41,571 nt of DNA from Mesaphorura yosii (lineage: Eukaryota; Arthropoda; Collembola; Poduromorpha; Tullbergiidae), in contig WIXG01000538.1 in NCBI GenBank assembly GCA_009869945.1, forward strand, positions 1 to 41,571. Direction: 5' to 3'. Below the pieces are notes generated by a model. It saw nothing but the letters and a program-made list of their open reading frames with translations. It had not been told where the DNA came from and did not search any database. The position numbers and the translations under genes were made by a program. Shown in pieces: positions 1 through 11,073 of the stretch; the stretch's first letter is position 1, and each line of letters starts with the position of its first letter.

Positions 1-58
1 ATGCAAGTTGACGGTCATTTCTTCCTTCGGGTCGCGAGCATGTTCGGGCTTGCGACGT

Positions 59-656
59 TCATTCAACACGTCCATTATGCGCCCCATAGAGAAGTGCACC
101 TGATGAAGGAACCCATTTTTCGTCCCAGATCAAATCCTTCTTACGCCCGATGCGAAGTCCGTCGCGCGATGTTTTCTCAAGAGCCTTCTTACTGGCTTTC
201 CACCACTTACTGGACTGGCCCGAATTCTGTACCCCTCCACTTCCAGTCGCGTTCACAACACCCACGTCTTCATGGTTGAAGGAATGATCCAAGTTGATTA
301 GCAAGGGTTGTTGTTGGAGTTCATTGTTTAGCTCTTCACCTTCGTCCATACTCTCTTGACCGCAAAAGAGATCAATATCGGAGGCCAGTGGTTCGATGTT
401 TCTGTCATTCTGCTGCTCTGATGTAGAAGACGATGAGGATTCGGCATCTTCACCGTCTGGGCTCCAGCTCATTGAACTTACATCGCTATTTTCATCAACT
501 GCTGACTGCTGGCTATAGTTGTCCAGACACCTGGAGAAAGGACTGATATTGTGTCAATGCCACCATGTGCTAGTACCAATATCGGACCCCGAAACAAAAA
601 AGTATTCACAACTTTATTTAGACTTGAACTTACTTGCGAATTTCTTCGGAGTCCAT
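59..656 (-). CDS. Unknown acidic, serine-rich protein (2 exons)
   Basis: Exon 1 is 656-634 (ATG at 656, encoding MDSEEIRK), followed by a GTAAGT donor. Exon 2 is 530-59, after a CTCCAG acceptor, and ends at TGA. The join is in frame and gives 164 residues. The N-terminal half is acidic with a serine run (SSSSSTSEQ), the middle has a QQQ tract, and the C-terminal third is basic (SKWWKASKKALEK, RIGRKK). No signal peptide or TM segment is visible and I recognise no family. Alternative 3' splicing is possible: a different frame stays open from about 107 down to 1 and reads as protein-like sequence (RIMDVLNERRKPEHARD) after a good TTCCTTCATCAG acceptor, so the gene may continue beyond the window edge. 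Exon structure is moderately supported; function is unknown. Confidence 0.5.
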
Positions 657-1961
657 GCCCAGCCGACCTTAGTGAAATTAAGAACACGAGCACAATGATA
701 GATACTTCCGCCTACTTCCAAAAATATGTTAACCTTAATTTTGTGTTAATGCAGTGTACGGTTTCTGTGTAGTTGAAGAGTTTAGAAATAACTGGGGCAA
801 TTTGGGACTCTCGCCACCTCTGTGTCGGAGTGAGAGTTGGATGGCTTTGTAAGGGGCTGCGTGTACGCAGCGTGGTCTCTCTCTTTCTCTTTTGTCTCTT
901 TGCTCAGGAGAGCCACCCGTACTGCGCATAAGAGCGCGACCTTCAGTCGCCTCTGAGCCTGCACACGCACTGCTTCGAGTACAGCAGCAGCATAATTAAT
1001 TTTTTTGTAATTCGCCAATTTAAAATAAAGAAGCGCTGATAAAGTGCATCGTTCGGGGTCATCATCATTTTAAGGGACAGTCCTCTCGCTGGCAACAAGC
1101 CGGCTCATTCAGGCCGAACATGCAGTTAAATGGGGAGGGAGGACACAATTTTCGCATTAACACAATGAAAGAACTGAATCTGACGAACTGGTGAACAGAA
1201 AAACTCTTCTGAAGCTGGCCCCACGGCACGCCGTACTCGCGACAATTCTTTTGGGCTCTTGTGAAGTTGGAACGTCGTTTAATACGTCTCATAGGTTTTA
1301 TGTATGTATTTTTCTTGATTGCCATTTCTGCCGTTTTTGCCGGCACAAACTATTTCTGCCACCGGCTGGCAGTTAAGGTTTCTGCCAGGCAGAAACGAAA
1401 CCCTGGTGTAAATGGTCTGACTCATGTCAACCCTTGCAACTATCTTCAAAGTTCCATTTAATCTCTGAACCAGAACTTGTGTCATTCTCCTTGTCGCAGT
1501 ACATTCAAAATTTACATACTAGACACAAAATTGCAATCACAAGCATTTACTGAGGCTTTGTGAACTTAGCACCAATCTAGCTATTATTAGTACTGATCGA
1601 AAGTACAAACTGTACACTATATTGTCTGTTATAGCAAAGTAAGTCGTCCATGGCAACGCTGTACATGCTTGCCGCTCATTGCGTGTAATAAGCGGATGTA
1701 GTGCAAAAGAGCAGTTGAAGCACCATTCTAGCTTAGCCTACATTCGTACTCGGTTTATGGTACTCGGAACTAGAACCTTTCTGTTAGAGCAACGTAAGAT
1801 TATCTGTTGACAGGGAAATAAATAAAATGAAATCCACAAGAGCGTAGCTGATTCAATTCTGGATGAATGAACTTTGAACCGGCACTTCGTGGCGAAGGCA
1901 ATACTCACAGACACGTCAAAAACCACATGTTTACTGACTCATTCACTCAGTATTGCATGGC
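657..1961. other. Intergenic region, no supported gene
   Basis: About 1.3 kb between two minus-strand genes. Open frames are short, mutually shadowing and low in protein character. A 53-codon plus-strand frame at 1300-1461 begins with a hydrophobic stretch (MYVFFLIAISAVFAG) but has no other support. The 5' leader and promoter of the first gene should lie just above 656, but no clear TATA box was seen. Confidence 0.5.
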
Positions 1962-3633
1962 TCATGGCGGCACCGAGGCCGAGGGCAGCAGGGCACAAAC
2001 GGACTGCGACGTGGTGCGAAGTGAGTTCATCGCAGTGGGCGTGGGACTGGAGTTTGAATTAGCATTTCTGAGGCCATCGCGACCGGCTTGGCTCGAACTC
2101 GAAGCCGAAGCAGCAGCAGCCGTCAACGGCAACGCCGAGGGCGCGTGCACGTCAGGCACGCGCCGATGAGCCGATAACGGAAGCAAGGGAATTGACTCGC
2201 CGACGCCATACTGTTGGCGTTGACTTCCGGCGTCGTGGGCGTGATATTCGTATTCGTACTCGTACTGTTGCTGCTGCTGCTGCTGTGACTGAATTTGAGC
2301 CGGAGACCCGGTGCCGCCGCCCGCAAGCAGCTGCTGCTGCTCCACTTTGGTCCCGATGTACTGCTTGCAGATCGGGCAACACATTGACACCCGCAGCGTC
2401 CAGTGGTCAATACATGAAATATGAAATACTGGAAAATGCGAGAACGAGAATAAAAGCCTGGTCAGCTGGTCTGCGTGATCGCGAAAAATTTCAAACAATC
2501 GAACGTCGAATCTCGTATTTCATTTCGCATACCGTGAAGACAGGGCAGAACTCTGATCTGATCCGCCGTTCCAAACTCCTCCAGGCAAATTATGCAAGCA
2601 TCGTTGTTCTGGAACGGTCCGTCGGCGCTCCACTGGCGGACAATCGTCTTCTTGGCGAGAAAAGCCTGGAGCAGTTTTTGTTTTCGTTCTTCTTCCAGTC
2701 GCTCAATACAGCGCTGGCATTTGCAAGTGTCGTAAATCTGCGCAAGTCCAAAATGAGTGCTAAGTGCTTAAATATCATCAAGACCCGAGAAGAGAAGGTC
2801 AAAGGCCAAGTCATGTGAACTCACCCACGTCGCGCAGAGAAGACCGACGAAGAGACTCGTGATTGTGAAGCAAATTAGCATCAAATGGTACAGGACGTCA
2901 ATGAATACGAAAGAATTCTCCTCCAGCTCGACGAAGAAACTGTAAGGACATCTTATCAGTGACAGTTACAATGCCTTATAAGATGCTTATCAGTGACTTG
3001 CAATGCAAGGCAGCGGACTTACTCGTTGGGGTAGGCGTACAGCGATCTGAGCAAGAATCCGTCCGTTGCCCCAACCGAACTTGTGTACACTGCAGTTGCA
3101 GGCGCCTGCGCCTGCATTTGCGTCGGGTCCACGCTCACGAGCGGGGGCTCATCCGAATTCGGGCTATACACGACCAGCGCCTGAAAACCCCGCGCCCCAG
3201 CATTCTGGATTTTCGTTGCGTAGTCGCAACCGAGGTTGTCGACGAGGAGTATCCAGTCGCCTTCGTACGGCGGCGGGGGCACCGCGTCGAGGGAGCAGCC
3301 ACTTGTATTCGCATTGCTGTTGGCGTTGGGGTATGCGGCGATGAGGCGGCCTTCGACCTTGTGGGCGTGTTTTGACCCTGGCTGAGAGTTTTGCTTTGAA
3401 CTGCTGCGCCCGAGCCTCCTTGGGACGAGGACAGCCGGCTGGTAATTTGTTACGTACACGGGGAAGATGGCCGACTCAAAATTACGGGTGGAGCGTGCGT
3501 AGATGGACAGCACACCCTGCGGTGGGATGAGCACTGAAAACGGACTGGCAGAGGAGCAGCAGGGACCGAAACCAACGACGAGGGCGACGGCGAAACACAA
3601 CCAAAACATGAAGTCTTCATTAACTTGTGGCAT
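1962..3633 (-). CDS. PA-TM-RING E3 ubiquitin ligase (RNF13/RNF167/Goliath type)
   Basis: Four exons, 3633-3023, 2939-2825, 2737-2533 and 2428-1962, all with GT/AG ends, join in frame to give 465 residues. In order: a signal peptide (FWLCFAVALVVGF, about residues 9-30); a protease-associated luminal domain (WILLVDNLGCDYATKIQNAG and LVVYSP); one TM segment (about 213-238, FIDVLYHLMLICFTI); a basic juxtamembrane part; and a RING-H2 finger with all eight ligands visible, C290, C293, C308, H310, H313, C316, C328 and C331. A low-complexity tail follows with poly-Gln, alternating YEYEYEY and Ser/Ala runs. Family members sit in endosomal or lysosomal membranes with the RING in the cytosol and ubiquitinate trafficking cargo. 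A start 18 codons upstream (3687) is open, but 3633 places the signal peptide near the N-terminus. Identification of the class is strong; the exact orthologue is not determined. Confidence 0.88.
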
Positions 3634-4872
3634 GACTCTTATTTGAGAACGAACCCTTCTAAATTCAAACGGCCGACGAGCCGACAACGACGACGACGAG
3701 CTTTCAGCTCAGCTGGTTGCTGGAATTCTGGCAACCGTATTTTCCGTATCCAGTTTGCAAGGATTCAACTCCAACCTGGAGCTGGAGCTGGTTTTCTAGT
3801 CAATGTCAATTTAACTCAGAAAATAATGACTAACTGTTCAGTCTTCGTGCTCTTGCAAGCTTCCAGTCTTCCAGTCGCAGCAAAGTCCATTTGTGGTTTT
3901 CTTCGCCGTGTTGTGCTGAATTGTGCTGTGTCTATGATAATTAAGCAATTGGACCCCTGGTACTTAGAAATCAAAATAAAGACCAAGACTTCTGCTCTGT
4001 GCTGCGCTGCACTCGGTAATTGAATACTCCAGCATTCCAGCGCTCAGAAGGCAGACCAAGCAAAGAACTAATCAATCGCTCTTCAATAAAATTGCTGACC
4101 GCAGATTAAGCTCGTGGTTTTTGTTCTGTTCGATTTAATTGGGCATAAATCCGGGCCAGACTAAATACTCGGGCAGCGGAGCGGCGACCACAGCCAAGTC
4201 AACCGAACAGGGAGCCTCTCGTCTGGAATGCGTGCGGCAGCGAGCCTTTCGTCTCTTGTAGTGCTATTGCCAATTTGTTCCTGATTCCTCGCCCTGGAAG
4301 GCTTGGCGACTTGGTTCCTTGTTCCGGGAAGGAAATGTACCCTCTCACTTCAGTATTAATAAGCAAGCCTTCCTTAATGCTCCATGATAATTATAAATTA
4401 GGTAGGTCTTTCTGTTTCCTTAATTCAGGTTGCATGCTGCATTCTGATTCCGATACCAGCTTCACTTCGCTCCATCGCTGCAAGTTCAATGTTTTTTACA
4501 TTTCCTATTTTCTTATCACCTATCACGCGTCACTGTTAAAATGCAAACAAAGCAATCACAAGCTGCCTGTTAAATTCACAACAGGCGCTAATGTCCGTAT
4601 CCTTCTTCGTATGTGCGCTGCTTCTTCCAGTCATCGTTAGAATGAGCATAGTGAATGCTCGCTCGTAGGTTTATCCTTATCGAATTTCCTTATTAAGAAA
4701 TTCGGCGCTGTTCTTAATTCTTCAGTAGCTTAATTTTAATTAAGGTTAAACTGTATCCCTCTTGTGTTTTATCGAATTCGTCGAATTCGTCGAACTTGTG
4801 TGTCGAATTTTAAAGACGTGAGCGTAACCTGTGACTTGTGTCTTTGGTGCGAATCAGCAGGCGAGGGGAGCG
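3634..4872. other. Divergent intergenic/promoter region
   Basis: About 1.2 kb between the minus-strand RING ligase and the plus-strand Tudor gene, so it probably holds both promoters. It is AT-rich towards 4650-4800 with repeated TTAATT/AATT words and a GTCGAATTCGTCGAATT short repeat near 4776. The frames in it do not look like protein. Confidence 0.5.
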
Positions 4873-6856
4873 ATGGCGCTCGCACGTGGACGTGGACGAG
4901 TTCGGGCAGCAGCACCGCCACGGGGAATTGGCACGACTGGCTCTTGGTACTGGAGCGACAGCGACGAAGACGATGAGAAACGTGGAGAAGGACAGAAGGT
5001 CATACCACCTCCGCCTGCGCCTCGACCTCGGCGACTTCAATCTTTTTCTTGGTCTGAGGACGAGGACGAGGAAGAACACACAGATGAAGTCGCCGGAGCT
5101 GTCAGCGAGCCGCACTACCTCAAATTAGAAGCTAAACCGATTCAAGTAACTGCAACAGCAACTTCGGTCTCAGTCAGCGAAATGTCCGGCTGGACAGGCT
5201 GGACTGAGGACGAAGCTGGAAATGAAGATAAAGACGGCGATGGACAAAAAGACAAAGACAGACCCGTCCAACTTGCAACCGACGAAGACGAAAACGGCGA
5301 GAAGGTCGTCACCCTCGACACCTGGAATCCTCTCGAATCCCATGCCAAACTGAACCCTCCCTTCGACGAGCACGGCGACCTTGACATGGTTCATCTTCTG
5401 ACGGGCGCACCGCTCCGAGAAGATCTCTTCTGCCAGTTCCCCATCGTTGTGGGGACGGGCATGTGCTGGAAAGGGAATCGGTGCCGTCACCCCCATCGTG
5501 ATCCCGATCGTCAGCGGGTCGTGGGCGTGTCCGGCCTCCTCGCAGCAGACGACGACTACGAAGATGTCGTACCGAAGAACGACTCGGGAAAGATGGAATC
5601 AAGACCAAGACAGTACGACGGGCTACCCCGCCAACGGCGCTGCCCACCCGGCATCATGTTCAAAGCCAAAGTCGTGCATGTCGTCGACCCGGAAGAATTT
5701 TACGTAATTCCCTGCACAGAATTCAAATGCTTGTGCAAGCATTATGATAACGATAAAGATAAGTTCAGCTCAAGTAAGCCAAATTAGCATAAAACGCTCT
5801 TACCTTCGCTAATTTGAATATTTATGTGGCTTGATCTAAATCTTCAGAAGAATTCCCGGAAGAATTTGCCAAATCTCGCGTTGGCCTGCGCTCTCACGCC
5901 CGAATGCTGGAAGCGATGAAAGAAACCCTCAACGCTTTGCCGGCAGCCGCAGCTTCAACAAAATACTACCCGATTTCTGAAGTGGTGGCCTGCCGCCATC
6001 ATCACCGCGTCGGGCGTGCGTGTGCATGGGAGCGCGCCGTGATCACGAAACCGTCCAGCTTCGACTTTGACGTCAACCCGAACGCGTTCTCGACTCCAGC
6101 GTTCAGCTTCGGCTTCAAGCCAGCCACAGCTTCGGTGGGCGTCACGCTTTTGGACACTGGAGAAAAACTCACAACGAAAGCGACGGACCTCGCCGTTCTG
6201 CCTGCTGAGTTTCTCGACTACGCTCCATTCGTAAGCTTAGTGGAATTGGCAATCAGTTTGCATTTGCATGGGAGACAAATTTACAAGCAATTTGGGTATC
6301 GGCACGATTTTTGCAATTTCTTTTCTTGCGTTTCAGGCCTACAAATGCCGACTGCATGGAATTCTTCCGATTGTGCCTGGATTCTGGAGTGCAAAGACGA
6401 AGGAGCGCTTTCAGGCGATGGTCGACCAGAAGGAAGTCTTTGTGGAAGTCAGGAGATCGTAAGGTTTACTCTGATTTTCTCTTTCCCTTGAAGACTTGAG
6501 CCTTTTAAGCCTGAGTAAGCATTTTTTAATTTTTTCCACAATTTGCATTTTGCAGTGTGTTTGCCAACGCCGAAGAAGCCCGGAAGGGCGTGCACTCGGA
6601 GCGGCCGTACGGAGTCAGCCTCCGCACACATATTGGCGGTGGCGTTAACGTTGATGCAACTGGAATCAAAAATGAGCCTGCAATCGAACAGCAAAAGTAC
6701 GTGTGCGTCGAACACGAGCTCTGCAAGACGTACGAAGCCCTAGCTGCTGACCCTCGCGCCATGGAGTACGAATACACCCAAATGATGAATCAGGAATTCA
6801 TGAGGATGGAGAACGCCACGAAGAAGGCAGAGGCGCAGGGCCGTCCGCGCCCGTAG
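4873..6856 (+). CDS. CCCH zinc finger plus Tudor-domain protein
   Basis: Exons 4873-5773, 5848-6230, 6337-6458 and 6556-6856 join in frame to 568 residues. The N-terminus is RG-rich (ARGRGRVRAA), a typical target for arginine methylation. An acidic region follows with a thrice-repeated Trp/acidic motif (WYWSDSDEDD, FSWSEDEDEEE, WTEDEAGNED). A CCCH-like finger is at C187, C198, C204 and H208 (spacing C-x10-C-x5-C-x3-H, first gap longer than the usual x7-8). An extended Tudor-type domain spans about 258-430 (AKVVHVVDPEEFYVIP, then VTLLDTGEKLTTKATDLAVL and AYKCRLHGILP). The C-terminal 130 residues are charged. Tudor domains of this extended kind bind dimethylarginine, often on Piwi proteins, so a germline/piRNA or RNP role is plausible but inferred. 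ATG 4873 is the first in frame and sits in a GAGCGATGG context. Confidence 0.8.
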
Positions 6857-7068
6857 AAAGAAATTGGTTGAGTTTTCAGGCGGAATTCGCTGAATTTGAC
6901 AATCCAATTCAGTTGACGAAACGATTCTTTTAATTTCTTCTCTGATAGCAGCTTTTCACAATTTCTTTAATGGTTGTTCCTTAATTTTAGTCTCGTTATC
7001 CTGAATTATCTTAATTCTGAGTTTTCTCTCTTAATTTTAATTAATCCTTGGTTTTCGGTTGGCTGTAC

Positions 7069-7074
7069 AATAAA
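7069..7074 (+). terminator. Possible poly(A) signal, Tudor gene
   Basis: AATAAA about 210 nt downstream of the Tudor-gene stop. No closer canonical hexamer was seen on the plus strand. Confidence 0.4.
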
Positions 7075-7094
7075 ATTAGAGACTCGTTGTCATC

Positions 7095-7794
7095 TCAAAA
7101 CAGCACGGTCAACGTGTACAGGGTCAAATGGTTGAGGGTAAACTGCCCGGAAGCCGGAAAGGCGCACAAGAGCGAAATGAGGGAGTCAACGAGGTTATCA
7201 CCCAGATTCAGTGGAGAGTGTCGGTCGTATACCAAATAACGGCCCACATAAATCTATATCGGAGCTACGCTTCGGCACTTCGCTCGCATGTAAGCCGACT
7301 GTGCCGCCATCTCCCCACCGGCAGCGCTACTGCTCCGCCTAACGCTGCAAATTTCGTCCCGTAGTTTCAGCAACATATTCGCGCCCTCACAGCCGGCTAC
7401 CATAAACACCCCGAAATTCGCAACCCCTCCACTCAGAGTTAGGGCGATAAAAATGTGAAAAGTGCCGCAAACGAATCAGGCAAAAGGTCAAGAAAACCCC
7501 GCCTGAGCCAAACATGAGAAGATATGCGGGCAGGAGGCTCCGGATGACGTCACTCAGAAGCTTTGCGTAGCAACGAAGAGTTTCGTACAGTTGAATCAGT
7601 TGCCCGGGGCTGCGGAGGTCCAACCGGAGGATCACGTCAGCGTCCCGAAGGTCACGAACGACCGAGACGAGGGTCACGACGGTGTTCAAGCAAGTTGTCT
7701 CTTTCAAGTTGGTAAAGGGTTCATCCAAAATCAAAAATGCCGGACTGATTCCAGTTGGCCATGCAATTACCACTAATCCAATAGAAGCCTTTGA
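7095..7794 (-). pseudogene. Decayed seven-TM chemoreceptor (gustatory-receptor-like)
   Basis: A minus-strand reading from about 7794 gives a membrane-protein segment (RDADVILRLD, LLPAYLLMFGSGGVFLTF). Near 7450-7480 the sense shifts by one base into a frame with HIFIALTLSGGVANFGVFMV. It then reads LLKLRDEICSVRR, hits an in-frame TAG at 7256-7254, and continues with VDSLISLLCAF to a TGA at 7095. The C-terminal pattern (a PI motif, then G, then a hydrophobic end) matches the C-terminus of the intact receptor at 21191-22378 (PIHVKHGNFFAP, LDKIVSIVLTY). The N-terminal half is missing. One frameshift plus one stop in a receptor-like reading makes a pseudogene the simplest call; a shifted exon boundary cannot explain the TAG. 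Confidence 0.6.
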
Positions 7795-7947
7795 CCCTCA
7801 AAACCTTGATTGACTATACTGTGGGTCTTGGTGACAATTATTTGCGTAACCGCTAAATTATGTGTGGTGGTGTGGGGGAAAGAGGGTAGGTTTTGGAAGT
7901 TAATACTGAATTATCGGTATGACGAAGATTTCTATGCTTGAAATTAT

Positions 7948-7953
7948 TTTATT
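7948..7953 (-). terminator. Poly(A) signal, cathepsin gene
   Basis: TTTATT on the plus strand (AATAAA on the minus strand), about 55 nt after the cathepsin stop codon. Confidence 0.6.
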
Positions 7954-8005
7954 GATTAAACAGATAAACTGTTCATATACCAAAGTCATAAGTCAAAGTA
8001 AAGGG

Positions 8006-9096
8006 TTAGTTTGCAAATGGAAAGTAGCCGTAATCGGCCAATCCACACATATTAGATCCAAGTGCCATTCGAATGAATCCATTCTCACCCCAACCAGTAC
8101 CCCATTGATTCTTCATGATCCAGATCCCAGCATTTTCATCATAACCAATTGCCAAAATACAATGATTTGTATTTTGATAACAACCTTGAATATTCATGAT
8201 ACCACCAGCGTATGATTGGAAATATCTAGCATCCAAACAGACTGACGTGGGTCCCTCGTATGCAACCATCACTTGAAGTGTGGACTCACTTCCGCCATTA
8301 TTTGCAATGCTACTAATAGGGACACCAGACCTTGGAAGGTTCTGGCAGGTACCTGCCGTACCTGAATTACCAGCGGTATATGGATATGTTTGTTCCGTAG
8401 GTATTCCAGCACTCTGTATGAAATTCATGGCTATGCTTGGCCATCCTCCATTACATCCCCAGTTTCCATTGCTACCTGTATTGCAGTCGACGAGGAACTC
8501 TTCACTCAGCTGAATAAGCTGACCATTTCCATAAATTGCATTCGACGCCTCCAGTGCACCAGTTGTCGAAAAAGCCCAGCAAGAACCACAACCACCTTGA
8601 TTCTTTACTGGAGTCACTTTACCTTGAGTTACCCAATTGGCTGTTGTTGGAAGTGCTCGGGTTTGCATTCGATTGAATTCAGAATATGCTTTGGTGCCTG
8701 AATTTGGCTCGGATGGAGGAGTTGCACCCAAGTAAGTACTCATGAATTCCTCACTAGTCAAGTCCGAGAAGATGTTGACGCCCTTCGTCCACGTGTTGCT
8801 TGAGTCTGCGTTGTGTGCATCGATTTCCAACAGCAGGGCAGCAAAAATTTGGTACCGTCGAAGTTCCTCCTCAACACTGTCATACGTTTTGTTGAATTTT
8901 GTCTGAAAGCAAAAGGAAAAGACAATTTCCTTTAGGTTAGGTTAGGAAACCATTAAAGTAGGATATCACTTACTTTAAACGCTTCCCAGGCAACGTTGTC
9001 ACCGCCTACGATTCCTAACCCGGCTTCAATCGAGAGAGACGAACCTTGGCCCAAGACAGCCAAAATTACAAAGGCGCAAATGAGTTTCATCGACAT
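8006..9096 (-). CDS. Cathepsin L-like papain-family cysteine protease
   Basis: Exon 1 is 9096-8974 and exon 2 is 8902-8006, giving 339 residues, normal for the family. A signal peptide (KLICAFVILAVLG) is followed by an I29-type prosegment (WEAFKTKFNKTYDSVEEELR). The mature enzyme starts near residue 126 (LPTTANWVTQ). All catalytic elements are present: oxyanion Gln143 and Cys149 in NQGGCGSCWAFS, a GCNGG motif, His288 in NHCILAIGYDE and Asn306 in KNQWGTGWGENG. Asn306 is followed by Gln where the family usually has Ser. It is expected to be a secreted or lysosomal endopeptidase; in arthropods such genes are often digestive. The intron (8903-8973) contains three perfect TTAGG units. A TATA box and a poly(A) signal are correctly placed. 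Confidence 0.93.
8932..8946 (+). repeat. Three TTAGG units (telomere-like) in an intron
   Basis: TTAGGTTAGGTTAGG, the canonical arthropod telomere repeat unit, inside the cathepsin intron. Similar short runs occur at 22987-23001 and 30753-30764. Confidence 0.8.
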
Positions 9097-9163
9097 GTTT
9101 CAGTTGTTCAGCTTCAAGTCAATTTCAATACTCAAGTGAAGAAGATAGAGAGAATCGAAAATG

Positions 9164-9170
9164 TTTTATA
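9164..9170 (-). promoter_or_regulatory. TATA box of the cathepsin gene
   Basis: TATAAAA on the minus strand, about 70 nt upstream of the ATG at 9096. This leaves room for a start site near 9135-9140 and a short leader. Confidence 0.6.
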
Positions 9171-11073
9171 CACACAGGCTACGTGACTGAGTGTCCTCCA
9201 CGAAACAAATGCTAGACAATTTGGAAAGTTCGATTGTAAGAATAACCACCAGACATCTGTATTGATAAACTGTGATCGATAAAACATTCTCTGGGAATTC
9301 CCACTCGTAAATTTGCCCTTGACAACTGACAACCCTGACTGACAATAGCATTTAGGTAGGTCAGATCCCATGTCAACAGTCTGTGGCTGTGGTCAACTTC
9401 CTTGAACGTAAGGAAGATTCATGGAAAATGAAATAAGGACAAAATTCTGACAGACCGAACAATTTTGAGAATTTATACGACATTAATAATTAACTTCAGA
9501 CAGTGACACATGGATTCCCTGTCACTTGCACCAGTCTGTGACCGTGAACAAGGTTCGTAGAAGTGTATCTGGTGCAATAGTTTACCGCAAATTACAGATG
9601 GAAGAGGTTAGATTTTAGTTTCCAAGTTCCAGTGCTGAATTACGGGTCTTCGACCGTATTCCACGAAAACCATCGGCCATGGTCGACTTTCACGGTCTCA
9701 CCAGTTGAACGTTGATTGTTACCCCTCTCGTAGGCGATAAATGGAGAACAAAAGAACCTGGGGAAAGATAAAACACTCCTCTTATAGCGATAAGCACGGA
9801 AGGATTCGAACTTAACGAGATGAGGAAAGCAAGGTTTGTGGCTAGATGCGTGAGCCCAACCTCACGATGTATGCAATTGCATACAGGTTGCGTCTTCTGG
9901 ACTACAGAGGAGCCACTCCATAGTCCAAAGTATCCAGAGTCCGATTCCGTTCCATGGGGTTCGCCATGAGCTCCAATCCCTGCAGATAAACCAACTGCCC
10001 AACGAGACATTTCTCTGCATCTCAATGGTACATGTTGATTATGCCCATGCCAGCCACTGTGCTTGCAATCGGCACAACGAGCAACTGTGTGGGCCCAACC
10101 AACATTTTGTACCGGGGCCCGAAATTTTTAGTTACGCCACTGCTCACGAGTTCCGACATGGATGGACCGTATGAATTTTTATCGGTTGTGTACTGTGTTG
10201 GTGGCTATGAGTTCCCGTCGGTTGTAAAAGTGGACAAAGTCTTGAGTATCTCTTTTCATTTGAGACTGCTGTCCGAATTTGAGTATGCACTACGTTCCAA
10301 AGGAAATCTGCCACTTCGAATTAATTGCTGCGGTTGGCAGCGATGGAGACCTTGTAGAGTGGAGCAGACAGAAAGCCAGGTAAAGGACAGAGGCAGAAGT
10401 AGACTGAAAGTAGAGGGACACGAGACTGTCTTATCCAGGTTTGGGAATGCTGCCCAGAGGCCTTGAAAGCCCAGTAGGAAAAAACTCAAGACCACAGTCA
10501 TGTCAAGGCCAAGGTCAAGGTATGTGTCAGTCCTAGTGGTCAGCATGAGTTGTATCACTGTGACTTACGTGCCAAGACATAATGAAGGTCAGCAATGTGA
10601 ACCAGAGCCACAACTACTCGAGGCAGTGGACACGGACCGATCGAAATTCGAAGTTAGAACGAGCCAAGGTGCCTGACCAACGCTGAGTGAAGCAGGGGAC
10701 GGGGGATTCGGAATCGGACTCTGAAGTTGCTAATTTGCATGTACACCGCCAACGGCTCCCACTTCCACGCGAATTAAGGCGCTTAAATTATGCCAGCGAG
10801 TCGTCCTGAGAAATTGAATTTGGTGCTCGGGGAGGCAGCATTTTATCTGGATTGCATTCAGGGACACTGGACACACAAGAAACGTCAGCTGCTGGTCACT
10901 GAAGGAGAGGAGTTTATGGGTTCAGTAGCCAACATCTTTCTGTCTAAGCCTGGAGGTCAAAGATATCAAATTAGCATTTCGAGGTTCGCAACACGAGAAA
11001 AAATTAATCTTCCGTCTCACCAAAGGTTCTCACGACTCTTTGCTGACTTGTTTTGTCCTCTGTGAAGGGGAAC
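9171..11073. other. Long intergenic region, no supported gene
   Basis: About 1.9 kb. A stretch at 10115-10142 (GGGGCCCGAAATTTTTAGTTACG) resembles words I associate with arthropod transposon debris, but I see no terminal repeats. A minus-strand frame at 10256-10558 is partly hydrophobic, with a possible tiny exon (ATGTCTTGGCAC followed by GTAAGT) near 10570-10590. A plus-strand 91-codon frame at 10790-11065 has no recognisable features. None is strong enough to call. Confidence 0.4.

Noticed and set aside
1300..1461. Plus-strand 53-codon frame starting MYVFFLIAISAVFAG, like a small secreted peptide
   Set aside because: No cleavage pattern, splice or promoter support; hydrophobic runs of this length arise by chance in AT-rich spacer.
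4831..4872. Upstream extension of the Tudor protein
   Set aside because: The only upstream initiator in frame is GTG; the ATG at 4873 has a better context.
9690..10025. Minus-strand 111-codon frame
   Set aside because: No domain, no TM, no splice support; composition looks random.
10256..10558. Minus-strand hydrophobic frame with a nearby mini-exon (MSWH)
   Set aside because: Alternative splice readings give different short products and none resembles a known protein.
10790..11065. Plus-strand 91-codon frame beginning MPASRPEKLN
   Set aside because: No recognisable feature and no second exon.
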